Assembly (NCBI RefSeq): GCF_009755225.1
Contig: NZ_WQKZ01000002.1
Coordinates: 806,001-870,000, forward strand
Source: Hymenobacter ginkgonis
GTDB lineage: Bacteria > Bacteroidota > Bacteroidia > Cytophagales > Hymenobacteraceae
Reading direction: 5' to 3'
Length of the DNA stretch: 64,000 nucleotides
Positions 25,938 through 40,593 of the stretch are shown here, piece by piece (within the stretch, counting starts at the first letter, position 1; each line of letters opens with the position of its first letter). The notes beneath the pieces were generated by a model. It was not told where the DNA came from. It saw only the letters and a program-made list of their open reading frames with translations, and made no database searches. The position numbers were made by a program, and so were the translations under genes.

Positions 25938-27209
25938 ATGCAAGTCAAATCTTTACTCCTCGCGGGAGGGGCATTGTTGGCGGCCTCGTCGGGGGCCTAT
26001 GCCAGCGGTTTCCAGGTGGGCCTGACCGGCCAAAAAAACGTTGGCATGGGCGGCACCGGTACCGGACTCTACCTCGACCAGGCTTCTCAGTTCTACAACC
26101 CTGGCGCGTTTGCTTTTGCACCTACTGGTTTTCAAGTGGGGGGTAACATGGCTATTCCGCGCATCTCTTTCCGCCCCGATGGGGCCGACCAGGGCCAGCG
26201 CACCTTGCAGAATAAGAACGTGTTTCCCTTCAGCGGTTTCGTCGGCTTCGGGCCCAAAGAGGGCAAGTGGCGCCTGGGCTTGGGCGCCTACACACCCTTT
26301 GGTAGCGAACTACACTATGCCCAGGGTTGGGAAGGCCGCTATAGCCTCACCGACATCAACTTGCGTTCGGTATTTGTGCAGGCTACGGCGGCCTACGCCA
26401 TCACGCCGCAGCTGAGCGTGGGCGCAGGCCTAGTTATGCTAGCCTACGGCGATGTGGACTTGCAGCGCGATGTGCCTATCCAGGCGCAGGGCAGCGCAGC
26501 CCCGCTGCACGCGCAGCTAACGGGCAAAGCCGACCACAAACTCGGCTACAACCTGGGCGTGATGTTTAAACCCAGCGACAAACTGAGCGTGGGCATCAGC
26601 TACCGCTCGGCCATTGATGCGCACGTGAGCAGCGGCGACGTGACGCTGACCAACCGCCCGGCCTCGCTAGCCAGCAGCTTCTCGGCCACGCAGTTCGACG
26701 TGACCCTACCCCTACCCGACGTGTATAGCGTGGGTCTGGGCATCCGGCCCAGCGACAAATTGCTGCTGGCTTTCGACGCCAACCTCGTGGGTTGGAGCCG
26801 CTACCAGAACCTGCAATTCACTTACAACGGCAACCTCGGTGGCGCGGGCGTTACCTCGTCTTCGTCGAAGCGCGAGTACCAAGATGCCCTGGCCTTCCGG
26901 GTGGGCGCGCAGTATAAAGTAACCGATAAATTCACGCTGCGGGCCGGCACTTTCTACGACTTTAGCTGCGTGCGCGACGGTTTCGTGACGCCCGAAACGC
27001 CTGATGCCGACCGCATTGGCGCCACCGCTGGCTTCACCTACGAGATTGGCTCGCGCTTCGGCATCGATGGCTCGTTCCTGTTCGAAGACTTCCGCAAGCG
27101 CAGCCAGACCCAGGACGACCTCATCAGCAACGGCACCACCGACCGCGTGGCCGGCACTTACAAGACGACCATCAGCGTGCCCGGCGTAGGGCTGTACGTG
27201 AAATTCTAA
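25938..27209 (+). CDS. OmpP1/FadL-family outer membrane transporter
   Basis: The 423-residue protein has a signal peptide (MQVKSLLLAGGALLAASSGA) and the FadL N-terminal motif SGFQVGLTGQKNVGMGGTG, with DQASQFYNPGAFAF next. It continues as a 14-strand-type barrel and ends SVPGVGLYVKF. FadL proteins carry long-chain fatty acids or other hydrophobic compounds through the outer membrane. The gene for an SGNH hydrolase lipoprotein starts 19 bases after its stop, so the two form an operon. That pairing suggests the hydrolase frees acyl chains at the surface and the barrel imports them. ATG 25938 is chosen over an upstream in-frame start because the signal peptide begins there. Confidence 0.9.
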   Translation: MQVKSLLLAGGALLAASSGAYASGFQVGLTGQKNVGMGGTGTGLYLDQASQFYNPGAFAFAPTGFQVGGNMAIPRISFRPDGADQGQRTLQNKNVFPFSGFVGFGPKEGKWRLGLGAYTPFGSELHYAQGWEGRYSLTDINLRSVFVQATAAYAITPQLSVGAGLVMLAYGDVDLQRDVPIQAQGSAAPLHAQLTGKADHKLGYNLGVMFKPSDKLSVGISYRSAIDAHVSSGDVTLTNRPASLASSFSATQFDVTLPLPDVYSVGLGIRPSDKLLLAFDANLVGWSRYQNLQFTYNGNLGGAGVTSSSSKREYQDALAFRVGAQYKVTDKFTLRAGTFYDFSCVRDGFVTPETPDADRIGATAGFTYEIGSRFGIDGSFLFEDFRKRSQTQDDLISNGTTDRVAGTYKTTISVPGVGLYVKF

Positions 27210-27228
27210 TCCTGTCTTTTTCCTACCC

Positions 27229-28707
27229 ATGACTACTTTACGCTTTACCCCCAAAGCTGCCCGGCCCGCGCTGGCGCTGCTGGGCCTGGGCCTCGTTGGG
27301 CTGGCGGGCTGCCAGTCTGATATCAACTCTTCGGCTCCGGCGCCCTCGGCCGGCTCGGCCAATTTCACCCGCTACATCGCGGTAGGCAACTCGCTCACGG
27401 CAGGCTATGCAGACGATGGCCTGTACCTCGAAGGCCAGCTGAACTCTTACCCCAACATCCTGGCCCAGCAGTTTGCCCAAGTAGGCGGCGGCGCCTTCAC
27501 GCAGCCGCTCTTTACCACGGCCCAGGCCAACGGCTCGGGCTACCTGCGCCTAACAGGCTTCACGGCCACTGGCTCGCCCATCACGGCCAGAGTTCCGGGC
27601 AATGCGGGCCGGACAACGCCTACCGCCGCGCCGTATACCAAGTACACCGACGCGATAAATAACCTCGGCGTGCCCGGCATCCGACTGGCCGATATCCAAA
27701 CTCCGGGCTACGGTAGTGTACTGGGCAACCCGTATTTCGAGCGCATTACGCCCGATGCCACGCCGTTGCAATCCTATTTTCAGCGCGTAAAAGCGGAGGT
27801 AGCATCGGCTACGTTCTTCACCTGCTGGTTGGGCAATAACGACGTGCTGGGCTATGCCACCAGCGGCGGCTCGGCGCAAAACGCCAGCAATACCAACCTA
27901 GCTACCCCGCCCGCCAATACTATCACGCGCACCGATAGCTTCAACCTAAAGGCCATTCGGATTATCAACGCGCTGACTGCTAACAATGCCAAGGGCGTGG
28001 TAAGCAATATTCCGGACGTAACCGGGATTCCGTTTTTCACGACCGTTGGCCCGGTGGTTAAAGCTACGCTGACGGCCAAGAGCGTGCCCGGTATGGTCAT
28101 TCTCACCGGGGGCAACCCCGGCGCGGCAACTTCGGGCAACCGCAAGCAGATTACTACCGCCGACATCCGCGACGCCAGCGGCGGGCGGCAGTTGTTCACG
28201 CTTACTTCGTCGAACTTCATTCCGCTGGTGGGCACAGCCACGGGGCGGCCCTGGAAGTATATCTACGGCCAAACTGGCCTGCCGGCCGCTGGCTTCGGCA
28301 GCTACCTGACCAGCTTCGCTATAGACACTACCCAGCTGTTCGGGGTGACGGCCGGTAATCCCATTCCAAGCGCCTTTGTGCTGGATGATGCCGAGCAAAC
28401 GGTTGTAGCCACCGCCACCACGGCCTACAATACTTCCCTACAAAACGCCGCCAATGCCAAAGGCCTGGCGTTCTTCGATGCTAACGCCTATTTCCGGACC
28501 ATCGCTTCCAACGGCTACGCGACCAATGGTGTCAACAATTCGGCCAACTTCATTTCGGGCAACCTTTTCTCGCTCGACGGTGTGCACCCCACGCCCCGCG
28601 GCTACGCGCTCGTAGCCAACGAGATTATCAAGACCATCAATGCTAAATACGGCGCTACGCTGCCACAGGTGAACGCCAACGATTACCGCGGCGTACTGTT
28701 CCCGTAA
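27229..28707 (+). CDS. SGNH/GDSL hydrolase lipoprotein
   Basis: The 492-residue product is a lipoprotein: hydrophobic segment then lipobox LVGLAGCQS (Cys near residue 28). SGNH blocks are clear: YIAVGNSLTAGY (nucleophile Ser in GNS, near residue 54), the Asn block CWLGNNDVLGYA near 200, and the Asp-His block SLDGVHPTPRGYALV near 450. The family hydrolyses esters and lipids. Attachment to the outer membrane and its position 19 bases behind the FadL-like gene suggest joint work on lipid substrates. A clean terminator follows at 28735-28770. Confidence 0.93.
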   Translation: MTTLRFTPKAARPALALLGLGLVGLAGCQSDINSSAPAPSAGSANFTRYIAVGNSLTAGYADDGLYLEGQLNSYPNILAQQFAQVGGGAFTQPLFTTAQANGSGYLRLTGFTATGSPITARVPGNAGRTTPTAAPYTKYTDAINNLGVPGIRLADIQTPGYGSVLGNPYFERITPDATPLQSYFQRVKAEVASATFFTCWLGNNDVLGYATSGGSAQNASNTNLATPPANTITRTDSFNLKAIRIINALTANNAKGVVSNIPDVTGIPFFTTVGPVVKATLTAKSVPGMVILTGGNPGAATSGNRKQITTADIRDASGGRQLFTLTSSNFIPLVGTATGRPWKYIYGQTGLPAAGFGSYLTSFAIDTTQLFGVTAGNPIPSAFVLDDAEQTVVATATTAYNTSLQNAANAKGLAFFDANAYFRTIASNGYATNGVNNSANFISGNLFSLDGVHPTPRGYALVANEIIKTINAKYGATLPQVNANDYRGVLFP

Positions 28708-28734
28708 GCAGCCGCTCGGCTTAGCTGACAAGCT

Positions 28735-28770
28735 AAAGGCGCCTTCCCACAGCGGGAGGGCGCCTTTTTT
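28735..28770 (+). terminator. Rho-independent terminator of the FadL-hydrolase operon
   Basis: Stem AGGCGCCTTCCC / GGGAGGGCGCCT with one G-U pair (28737-28748 with 28755-28766), then a run of T. Confidence 0.88.
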
Positions 28771-28833
28771 GTGGGTTTAACCTTAAGCTAGGGGGTAGGG
28801 GCTTACTTTTTAGGGAAGTGCGGCCAGCCGTTG

Positions 28834-28841
28834 TATCTTCG
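28834..28841 (+). promoter_or_regulatory. Possible -7 box upstream of the SAM riboswitch
   Basis: TATCTTCG at 28834-28841 differs from TAnnTTTG at one base and would start transcription near 28848, at the first base of the riboswitch. A T-rich stretch at 28807-28811 could stand in for the -33 box, but the 22-base spacing is long. Confidence 0.4.
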
Positions 28842-28850
28842 TAGCTGCTG

Positions 28851-28997
28851 CTATCCAGAAAGACCGAGGGACCAGGCCCGATGACGTCTTGGCAACCGCC
28901 TTTGGGCCGGTGCCAACTCCTGTTCGGCCACGTTAGTGGGTCGAAGAAGATATCAGCCGGAACCTGCGCCGCCCGGCGCGGCTTTCTTTCTGGATAG
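28851..28997 (+). promoter_or_regulatory. SAM-I (S-box) riboswitch controlling metH
   Basis: A perfect 13-bp P1 helix forms between 28851-28863 (CTATCCAGAAAGA) and 28985-28997. Inside are the conserved S-box sequences GAGGGACCAGGCCCGATGA and GGCAACC, followed by a variable stem and the 3' junction. S-adenosylmethionine binding stabilises P1 and shuts expression down. A small stem GGAGC/GCTCC (28997-29010) overlaps the end of P1 and is followed by the metH start at 29033. With no T-run terminator seen, control is more likely at translation or through this short stem. Confidence 0.93.
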
Positions 28998-29032
28998 GAG
29001 CCCTTGCTCCCGCCTTTGCCTCCCGAAAGAAT

Positions 29033-32863
<3,831 letters not shown>

Positions 32864-32881
32864 TTACGCACCCACTCCAGC

Positions 32882-32969
32882 TGTCATGGCGCGCCTGCGA
32901 AGCAATCACCCGCGAACGATACTTACCTGAGAACGTTCTAAAGCGATTGCCTCGCAAGCTCGCCATGAC
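32882..32969. repeat. Palindromic repeat between metH and metF
   Basis: The left arm TGTCATGGCGCGCCTGCGAA (32882 on) pairs with the right arm ending GCTCGCCATGAC at about 32968, including GCAATC/GATTGC inside. It is a TGTCATGGCGxGC type element, related in look to the GTCATGCTGA repeats. It lies inside the metH-metF unit. Confidence 0.7.
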
Positions 32970-33029
32970 CAACGATTTTTGCTCCAAAGATTATCAGGCG
33001 CGAACTCGCAGAGTGCGTGCTGTTTAGCA

Positions 33030-34007
33030 ATGAAAGTAACTGAACACCTGCGCCGCGCCGACGGTAAAACCCTCTTTTCCTTCGAGGTCCTACCCCCCCG
33101 CAAGGGCGAAAATATCCACACGCTGTTCTCGAATATCGAGCCGCTGATGGAATTCAAGCCGCCGTTTATCGACGTGACCTACCACCGCGAGGAGTTTGTG
33201 CTGCGCGAGCGGCCGGGCGGGCTTTTGCAGCGCAAGGCGGTGCGCAAGCGGCCGGGCACGGTAGGCATTTGCGCGGCCATCAAAAATCGCTTTGATGTCG
33301 ATACCGTGCCGCATCTCATTTGCGGCGGCTTCGCCAAAGAAGAAACCGAGAACGCCCTGATTGACTTGCACTTCCTGGGCATCGACAACGTGCTGGCCCT
33401 GCGCGGCGACCCTATTAAGAGCGAGGGCCACTTCCAGCCGCACCCCGACGGCCACACCTACGCCTGCGACCTCATCGGCCAGATTGCGGAGCTTAACCAC
33501 GGCCGCTACCACGACCACGACGAACAGTACCAGCCCGCCGGCGCCGAGCCCGTGCTGTGTACCGACTTTTGCATTGGTACCGCTGGCTACCCCGAAAAGC
33601 ACTTCGAGGCGCCCAACCACGGCTCCGACATTCGCTTTTTGAAGGAGAAAATTGACCGCGGCGCCGACTACATCGTGACGCAGATGTTCTTCGACAACGA
33701 GGAGTTCTTCAAGTTTGAGAAGCGCTGCCGCGACGCGGGCATCACGGTGCCCATCATCCCCGGCCTCAAGCCGCTGACTACCAAAAGCCAGCTTACGGCC
33801 CTACCCCGCGCATTTTTCCTGAGCATCCCGGAGGCGCTTTCCGAAGCCATTCACCAGACTAAGGATAATGCTGCCGCCCGCGAAGTAGGCATCGAGTGGT
33901 GCCTTAACCAAAGCCGTGAGTTGATGGCCCACGGCGTGCCTTGCCTGCACTACTATAGCATGGGCAAGTCGGAAGCCATCCGGCGCGTAGCGGCAGGGTT
34001 ATTTTAA
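33030..34007 (+). CDS. metF: Methylenetetrahydrofolate reductase
   Basis: The 325-residue flavoprotein reduces 5,10-methylene-THF to 5-methyl-THF. Family marks are FSFEVLPPRKGENIHTLF near residue 15, DVTYHREEF, the VLALRGDPI flavin-binding segment near 128, GYPEKHFEAPN near 189 and the QMFFDNEEFFKFEKRC region near 228. The start is ATG 33030 (MKVTEHLRRADGKTLF); an upstream in-frame start would add residues outside the family. It sits 166 bases after metH, with a palindromic repeat between, so metH and metF are probably co-transcribed under the same SAM riboswitch. Confidence 0.97.
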   Translation: MKVTEHLRRADGKTLFSFEVLPPRKGENIHTLFSNIEPLMEFKPPFIDVTYHREEFVLRERPGGLLQRKAVRKRPGTVGICAAIKNRFDVDTVPHLICGGFAKEETENALIDLHFLGIDNVLALRGDPIKSEGHFQPHPDGHTYACDLIGQIAELNHGRYHDHDEQYQPAGAEPVLCTDFCIGTAGYPEKHFEAPNHGSDIRFLKEKIDRGADYIVTQMFFDNEEFFKFEKRCRDAGITVPIIPGLKPLTTKSQLTALPRAFFLSIPEALSEAIHQTKDNAAAREVGIEWCLNQSRELMAHGVPCLHYYSMGKSEAIRRVAAGLF

Positions 34008-34020
34008 CGTAGTTGCTTGC

Positions 34021-34062
34021 AAAAGAACGTCATGCTGAGCCTACGAAGCATGACGTTCTTTT
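34021..34062. terminator. Bidirectional terminator with GAACGTCATGCT core
   Basis: Arms 34021-34036 (AAAAGAACGTCATGCT) and 34047-34062 are perfect complements with a 10-base loop. It lies between metF and the convergent TPR-like gene. Confidence 0.85.
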
Positions 34063-34073
34063 GCTTTTAGTGC

Positions 34074-34814
34074 TTATTTGAACTTGCCCTCCGGGTCGGG
34101 CAGCTTGGCCATGAGCTGGGTTAGGAAGCCAAAATCGAGGCTGGTGAGGTTGATATTCTGGCCCTTGTGCACGTCGTTCCAGGCGCTGGCGTAATCTTCC
34201 TGGAAGTAGTGAATGCGCGCCTGGGTTTGCCAGGCGTTGGCGTTGGTGGCATCGGCCAGCAGGGCGCGCTGCACGTAGTCGCTGGCCAGGGTTAGGTCTT
34301 TCTTCTTTTTAGTCTGCTCGTAGCGGCTGAGGGTCGTGGTAGCCGCATCGGTGAGCAGGCGCGAATCGGTGGGTGCCACAGCCAGGCCTTGCAGCAGGAG
34401 CGCCTGCACGGCTTCGGGCGGGGTGTTTTCGCGCTGGCTCAGCAGCACCGCCAGGCCGCGGTAGGGGTCGGGGTTTTTAGGGTCGAGCACCCAAGCCAAG
34501 TTAAAGCGTACCACCGCCGTATCGGGCTGGTTTTCGGTCAGGTATTCGAAGCCCTTGTTGCTGAAAAACTTACTGGCCTCGGCCCGCGAAGCAAAACTGC
34601 GGTCCACATCGGCCAGCACAGCCGCCCCAATAGCCTGCTGGGCCTGGGCCGGCGCCAGGCCACCCAGCAAAGGCTGCAAGCGCTGCGGCCCGGAAGGGGG
34701 GGGTAGGGCTTTGCCTTTTTTCTGGGCGTGCGCGGGCAGGCTCAGGGCGGCGCTTAGCAATAGAAGCAGGGTGCCGCGCCCAATGCGCGGGCGGAAGTCA
34801 AACCGAAAAGACAC
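34074..34814 (-). CDS. Exported TPR-like protein of unknown function
   Basis: The 246-residue product has a basic start and hydrophobic signal segment (GTLLLLLSAALSLPAHAQ, ending near residue 31). The mature part is helical with two to three weak tetratricopeptide-like repeats (NPDPYRGLAVLLSQRENTP, then DYVQRALLADATNANAWQTQ), each ending with the A-x-x-x-P type spacing. No catalytic motif is visible. TPR proteins hold protein partners together, but no partner is suggested by the neighbours, which are convergent metF and a separate DUF3850 gene. Confidence 0.65.
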   Translation of the reverse strand: MSFRFDFRPRIGRGTLLLLLSAALSLPAHAQKKGKALPPPSGPQRLQPLLGGLAPAQAQQAIGAAVLADVDRSFASRAEASKFFSNKGFEYLTENQPDTAVVRFNLAWVLDPKNPDPYRGLAVLLSQRENTPPEAVQALLLQGLAVAPTDSRLLTDAATTTLSRYEQTKKKKDLTLASDYVQRALLADATNANAWQTQARIHYFQEDYASAWNDVHKGQNINLTSLDFGFLTQLMAKLPDPEGKFK

Positions 34815-34938
34815 AGACTAGCGAAAATAAAAGAAGTAAAAAAGCCTCCTGCCCGGTGGGGTAGAAGGCAAAAATAACGCGGGGCCTGCCGAAAAGTAGC
34901 GAACCCGATTTTTTAACAAAACGATAAAGCCAATTGGC

Positions 34939-35274
34939 TTACCACAGGCGGGTATCGGTGATGCCGGCTGGCAAGGGGGGTAGGCTGCCGAGGCCGAGCA
35001 CGCACCAGCCTTCTTCGACGCCAAAGGCGCCGCCTTGCAGCACGTGGCTAACCCAGCGCAGCAGGGTTTGGCCGCTGTAGGTACGGGTGTCGGGGTCATA
35101 TTCGCGGATGAGCAGGGCGTCACCGACCTGGAAATCAGCGTCGTTTTCGCGCACGTCGAAAGGTTTGGTGCCGGCCGAAACGGCCGAAAAGCAAGTAGGC
35201 CAGAGCTGAAGCTCGTGCGTGCGATGGCGGGCAGTGGTGATGGTAGACATAGGGGAAGCGGTGTATCGAGACAT
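34939..35274 (-). CDS. DUF3850 (ASCH/PUA-like) domain protein
   Basis: The product has up to 111 residues; an inner ATG at 35250 (MSTITTARHRTHEL) would give 103 and may be the true start. The sequence HELQLWPTCFSAVSAGTKPF followed by DVRENDADFQVGDALLIREY is the DUF3850 pattern, a small PUA-related beta-barrel expected to bind RNA or modified nucleotides. It closes with a VLQGGAFGVEEGWCVLGLG segment. It is a single gene divergent from the downstream esterase. The biological role is not known. Confidence 0.8.
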   Translation of the reverse strand: MSRYTASPMSTITTARHRTHELQLWPTCFSAVSAGTKPFDVRENDADFQVGDALLIREYDPDTRTYSGQTLLRWVSHVLQGGAFGVEEGWCVLGLGSLPPLPAGITDTRLW

Positions 35275-35422
35275 GGGATAAGGGACGATAACGGAAGTCG
35301 GTTTTCTCTAAGTTACAAAGAAAAAATCATAATTAGCCTTCCCCGTCCAATTTTGTGCCAACTTCATTGGGCCGACTGGCGTTAGGGCACTGCCGCGTAG
35401 CCGGCCTCTTTTTCTGCGTTTT

Positions 35423-36310
35423 ATGAAGCTTTTCTTTCGCCTGCTGGCCTTGCCGCCATTGGCTTTGCTGCTGGCGGCCGTGGTGCTGTTGGCCCACGAG
35501 CAGGCCGTGGCCAGCGCCAGCCGCCGCGTGGCCAATGTAGCCTACGTGGCGGCCACGGCCCCCGATTTTGACCCCCAAAACCACCGGCTCGACATTTACC
35601 AACCCAAAAAAGCCGCTGCGCCCCGGCCGGTGGTGCTGTTCATTCATGGCGGCAGCTGGAACAGCGGCAGCAAAGACAACCTGCTGTACCGCGCCATCGG
35701 CCGGCGGCTGGCCAAGCAAGGCTTCGTGGGCGTGGTGATTAGCTACCGGCTGTCGCCGCAGGCGCTGGTGCCCGCGCAGGCCGACGACTGCGCCCGTGCC
35801 CTGGCCTGGACGGTGGCCCACATCAAAGAATATGGCGGCGACCCGGCCCGCATCGTGCTCATGGGCCACTCGGCGGGCGGGGGGCTGGCCGCGTTGCTGG
35901 CTACCGGCTCCGACACGCTGCTGGCTAAGCACGGTCTACCCCGCACCGCGGCCCACGCCGTGCTGCTCGACGACCCAGCCGGGCTCGACATGCTCACGTA
36001 CTTGCAAAAGCAAGAGTACGAGGGCGATGCGCAATACTTGATTCCCTTCACCCGCGACCCGGCGGTGTGGCGGCAGGCCTCGGCGCTGTACCACGTGCGG
36101 GCCGGCGCGCCGCCCTATAGTATTTATATCGGCGGCGAAACCTACCCGAGTATCAGCAGCAGCGGCGAGCGGTTTCGGCAGCAGCTTACGCAGCTGGGCC
36201 AGCCGCCCAAATACACCATTTTGCCCGGCAAAAAGCACGTGGGCATGGTTACGCAGCTGTTTTTTGAAAGCAATGAGCTGTATGCGGAGTTGAAAAGGCT
36301 GGCGCAGTAG
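35423..36310 (+). CDS. Alpha/beta hydrolase (carboxylesterase type), exported or membrane-anchored
   Basis: The 295-residue enzyme has an N-terminal hydrophobic segment (LPPLALLLAAVVLLAHEQAV). The oxyanion-hole motif FIHGGSWNSGSK lies near residue 75, the nucleophile elbow GHSAGGGLAALLA near 154, and a candidate catalytic His in GKKHVGMVTQ near 273, as in the HSL-like/BD-FAE esterases. It cleaves ester bonds of unknown substrates. The ATG at 35423 is preceded by a T-rich stretch. The next feature is a palindromic repeat and a bidirectional terminator, so it is monocistronic. Confidence 0.88.
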   Translation: MKLFFRLLALPPLALLLAAVVLLAHEQAVASASRRVANVAYVAATAPDFDPQNHRLDIYQPKKAAAPRPVVLFIHGGSWNSGSKDNLLYRAIGRRLAKQGFVGVVISYRLSPQALVPAQADDCARALAWTVAHIKEYGGDPARIVLMGHSAGGGLAALLATGSDTLLAKHGLPRTAAHAVLLDDPAGLDMLTYLQKQEYEGDAQYLIPFTRDPAVWRQASALYHVRAGAPPYSIYIGGETYPSISSSGERFRQQLTQLGQPPKYTILPGKKHVGMVTQLFFESNELYAELKRLAQ

Positions 36311-36336
36311 CTAGCCTCATGCCCTACCTCACCCCC

Positions 36337-36420
36337 TACCCCCTCTCCTTGGGGAGAGGGGAGCCACGGCGGCGCAGTCGTGGAATCGTCCGGTTTCTCT
36401 CTCCCTAAGGAGAGGGGTAG
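36337..36420. repeat. Inverted repeat CTACCCCCTCTCCTT / AAGGAGAGGGGTAG
   Basis: The left arm (about 36337-36351) and right arm (36407-36420) are complementary, and a second short palindrome CTCCTTGGGGAG lies within the left side. It follows the esterase gene. It differs from the GAACGTCATGCT family and contains the GGGGTAG-type word. Confidence 0.6.
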
Positions 36421-36450
36421 GGAGTGCGGTAAATCATTGGCGCAAGCCAC

Positions 36451-36486
36451 AAAAAAGGCCATCTGCTCGTGCAGATGGCCTTTTTT
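36451..36486. terminator. Bidirectional terminator
   Basis: Perfect stem AAAAAAGGCCATCTGC / GCAGATGGCCTTTTTT (36451-36466 with 36471-36486) with a 4-base loop, between the convergent esterase and prolyl oligopeptidase genes. Confidence 0.93.
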
Positions 36487-36511
36487 GACAGTTAAACAAC
36501 TAGAACAGCTT

Positions 36512-38644
<2,133 letters not shown>

Positions 38645-38700
38645 AAAAAAACAAGAAGTAAGGACCGTAAAGTAAAGCGTTTGCCGCGAAATAGGCATTA

Positions 38701-38737
38701 AAAAAGGAATGCCTTGCACTGCAGGGCATTCCTTTTT
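38701..38737 (-). terminator. Terminator after ogt
   Basis: Stem AAAAAGGAATGCC / GGCATTCCTTTTT (38701-38713 with 38725-38737), T-run on the minus strand. It separates ogt from the prolyl oligopeptidase gene. Confidence 0.88.
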
Positions 38738-38758
38738 TACGTCTAAGGAAAGCGGTGC

Positions 38759-39250
38759 CTACCCAAAGAGTCCGCCTTGCTGCTCAGGTTGCTCGAAGGC
38801 CAGCAGCCAGCGCTTGCGCACTAGCCCGCCCGCGTAGCCCGTGAGCGAGCCATTGGCCCCAATCACGCGGTGGCAGGGCCACACGATGGCCAGCGGGTTT
38901 TGGCCATTGGCAGCGCCCACTGCGCGCACGGCTTTAGGGTTGCCGAGCAGCTTGGCCACATCAAGGTACGAAGCGGTGCGGCCGTGCCCTACCCCCTTCA
39001 AAGCAGCCCACACCTGCCGCTGAAAGTCGGTGCCCGTAAGCGGCACGCAGGTTACTGAAAAGTCGCGCAGTTCGCGGCCGAAGTACGCCAGTAGCTGCTG
39101 GTGCGCGTCGCGCAGGCAGGCGGGCACTGCCGCCGACGCCGTGGGCGCGGGCGACTCCTGGTCGAGGAACTGCACGGTATGTAGGCCGGCATCGGAGCCG
39201 GTGATGGCCAGCATGCCGAGGGGCGAGTACAAATGGGCAATGGCTTCCAT
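38759..39250 (-). CDS. ogt: Methylated-DNA--protein-cysteine methyltransferase
   Basis: The 163-residue repair protein removes alkyl groups from O6-alkylguanine onto its own cysteine. The active-site motif is IVWPCHRVIGANGSLTGYAG near residue 130, preceded by the helix-turn-helix part FQRQVWAALKGVGHGRTASY and the Asn hinge region. The protein is consumed in a single reaction. The start is ATG 39250 (MEAIAHLYSPLGMLAIT); an earlier in-frame codon at 39283 adds eleven residues not seen in the family. No Ada-type regulatory domain is attached, so this is the stand-alone form. Confidence 0.95.
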   Translation of the reverse strand: MEAIAHLYSPLGMLAITGSDAGLHTVQFLDQESPAPTASAAVPACLRDAHQQLLAYFGRELRDFSVTCVPLTGTDFQRQVWAALKGVGHGRTASYLDVAKLLGNPKAVRAVGAANGQNPLAIVWPCHRVIGANGSLTGYAGGLVRKRWLLAFEQPEQQGGLFG

Positions 39251-39297
39251 AAGGCAATGGGCTAGGGTAGCTACTGCTCGCAAGGTAGCGCAAAAGC

Positions 39298-39343
39298 CAA
39301 AAAGCGCGCTGCTTACCCCGATGGTTAAGGCAAGCAGCGCGCA
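39298..39343 (-). terminator. Terminator after the GH1-like gene
   Basis: GCGCGCTGCTTACC (39304-39317) pairs with GGCAAGCAGCGCGC (39329-39342) with one mismatch, and the minus strand then runs into TTTTTGGC. It follows the glycoside hydrolase gene. Confidence 0.8.
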
Positions 39344-39356
39344 GATTAATAGCTGC

Positions 39357-40550
39357 TTAGCTCACCAGCAGGCGGCGCTTTTCTTTGGGGTAGGCGGCCT
39401 GTACCATGGCCTGCGCTTCGCGCAGGGCCACGGCGCTGGGCTCGTGCAAGATGCGGCGCGGCGGGCCATCGGGCCGCAGCTCGGCATCCCAGAGGCCCGA
39501 GCGGTGCCAGTGGTCGAGGTGGTCCCAGTCGGGGCGGTCTATCAGGGGGTAGAGGCACACGCCCAGCAGCGGCAGGCCCATCTGCAACGCTTTGGCGCAC
39601 TCCTGGCCAATCATGTGCCACCACAGCGGCCGGTCTACGCCGGGATGGCTGGTTTCGGTGACCACGAAGGGGCGCTTGTAGCGCTTATGTGCCTGGCGCA
39701 GCAATTCGCTCAGCGGCACCCAGCGGGGGTCCATCACGGGGTCGTTCCAGCCCAGGTGGCGGTGCGGGTGCAGCTGCCACTGGTTGTCGTAGTAGTAATT
39801 GAAGCCCACAATATCGAGTAGGCTTTCGTGGCCGCCTAGCTCGGGGCACATCAGGCCCGCCAGAATATCGGTGGCCTGAAACTGGTCGCGGTGCATGCGG
39901 CGGGCTTCGCGCTGGTGGCTCACCCAAGGGTTGGGCGGCGGCACAATGTTTACGAGGGGCTCGGTGCTGAGAAAGCGAATGCTCGGGTCGGCCTCGCGCA
40001 GGGCCCAGCTACCCTCGATGTAGGCGCGCATTAGGCCATATTTCACTTCCCAGCCCTGGCCTACGCAGTAGGGCGAAGTGCCGCGGGCATCGCCACCAAG
40101 CCACGACATAAAACTCACCTCATTAATGGGCGTCACGATGAGCGTGCCCTCGGGTCGCTGGGAGCGGTAAAAATCTACAAACGCTCGGCAGAGAGCGGCA
40201 AAGCGCCGGGCAAACATGGGGTGCAGCGGCGTAAGGTCGTCGGGGTAGCCGAAGTGGCACAAGTCCCACACTTGCTGGATGCCGTGGCGCTGGCCCGCGT
40301 CGAGCATAGTTTTCACGGTGCTCCAGTCGTACTGGTAAGGCGTTTTCTCTACAAAGGCCCAGCGAATGCCCTCGCGCACCGTTTTCACGTCGAACTGCGC
40401 TAAGTCGATGTAGTCTTGGTCGAGGAGGGGTAGGTGGCCGGTGAGGGGCAGAAAATCGACGCGGTTGCCAAAGGCGTTGAGCTGGTCGGTGCATTCATAG
40501 CCGCCCCACCAAAATGATTCGAATGGGCTATCAGTCAAATTTGCTTTCAT
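39357..40550 (-). CDS. Glycoside hydrolase, GH1-like TIM barrel
   Basis: The 397-residue protein has no signal peptide and looks cytoplasmic. It opens FESFWWGGYECTDQLN, like the start of beta-glucosidases of clan GH-A. The acid/base Glu is in VTPINEVSFMSW near residue 147 and the nucleophile Glu in PFVVTETSHPGVDRP near residue 297, the spacing expected for strands 4 and 7 of the barrel. It is shorter than typical GH1 enzymes and may form a separate subgroup. The substrate is not evident. A cation transporter gene lies 43 bases upstream on the same strand, but a shared function is not obvious. Confidence 0.78.
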   Translation of the reverse strand: MKANLTDSPFESFWWGGYECTDQLNAFGNRVDFLPLTGHLPLLDQDYIDLAQFDVKTVREGIRWAFVEKTPYQYDWSTVKTMLDAGQRHGIQQVWDLCHFGYPDDLTPLHPMFARRFAALCRAFVDFYRSQRPEGTLIVTPINEVSFMSWLGGDARGTSPYCVGQGWEVKYGLMRAYIEGSWALREADPSIRFLSTEPLVNIVPPPNPWVSHQREARRMHRDQFQATDILAGLMCPELGGHESLLDIVGFNYYYDNQWQLHPHRHLGWNDPVMDPRWVPLSELLRQAHKRYKRPFVVTETSHPGVDRPLWWHMIGQECAKALQMGLPLLGVCLYPLIDRPDWDHLDHWHRSGLWDAELRPDGPPRRILHEPSAVALREAQAMVQAAYPKEKRRLLVS

Positions 40551-40593
40551 AAATAGAAGTTCTATAAGAAGTTACTAATTGAAAAAGCCGCGC

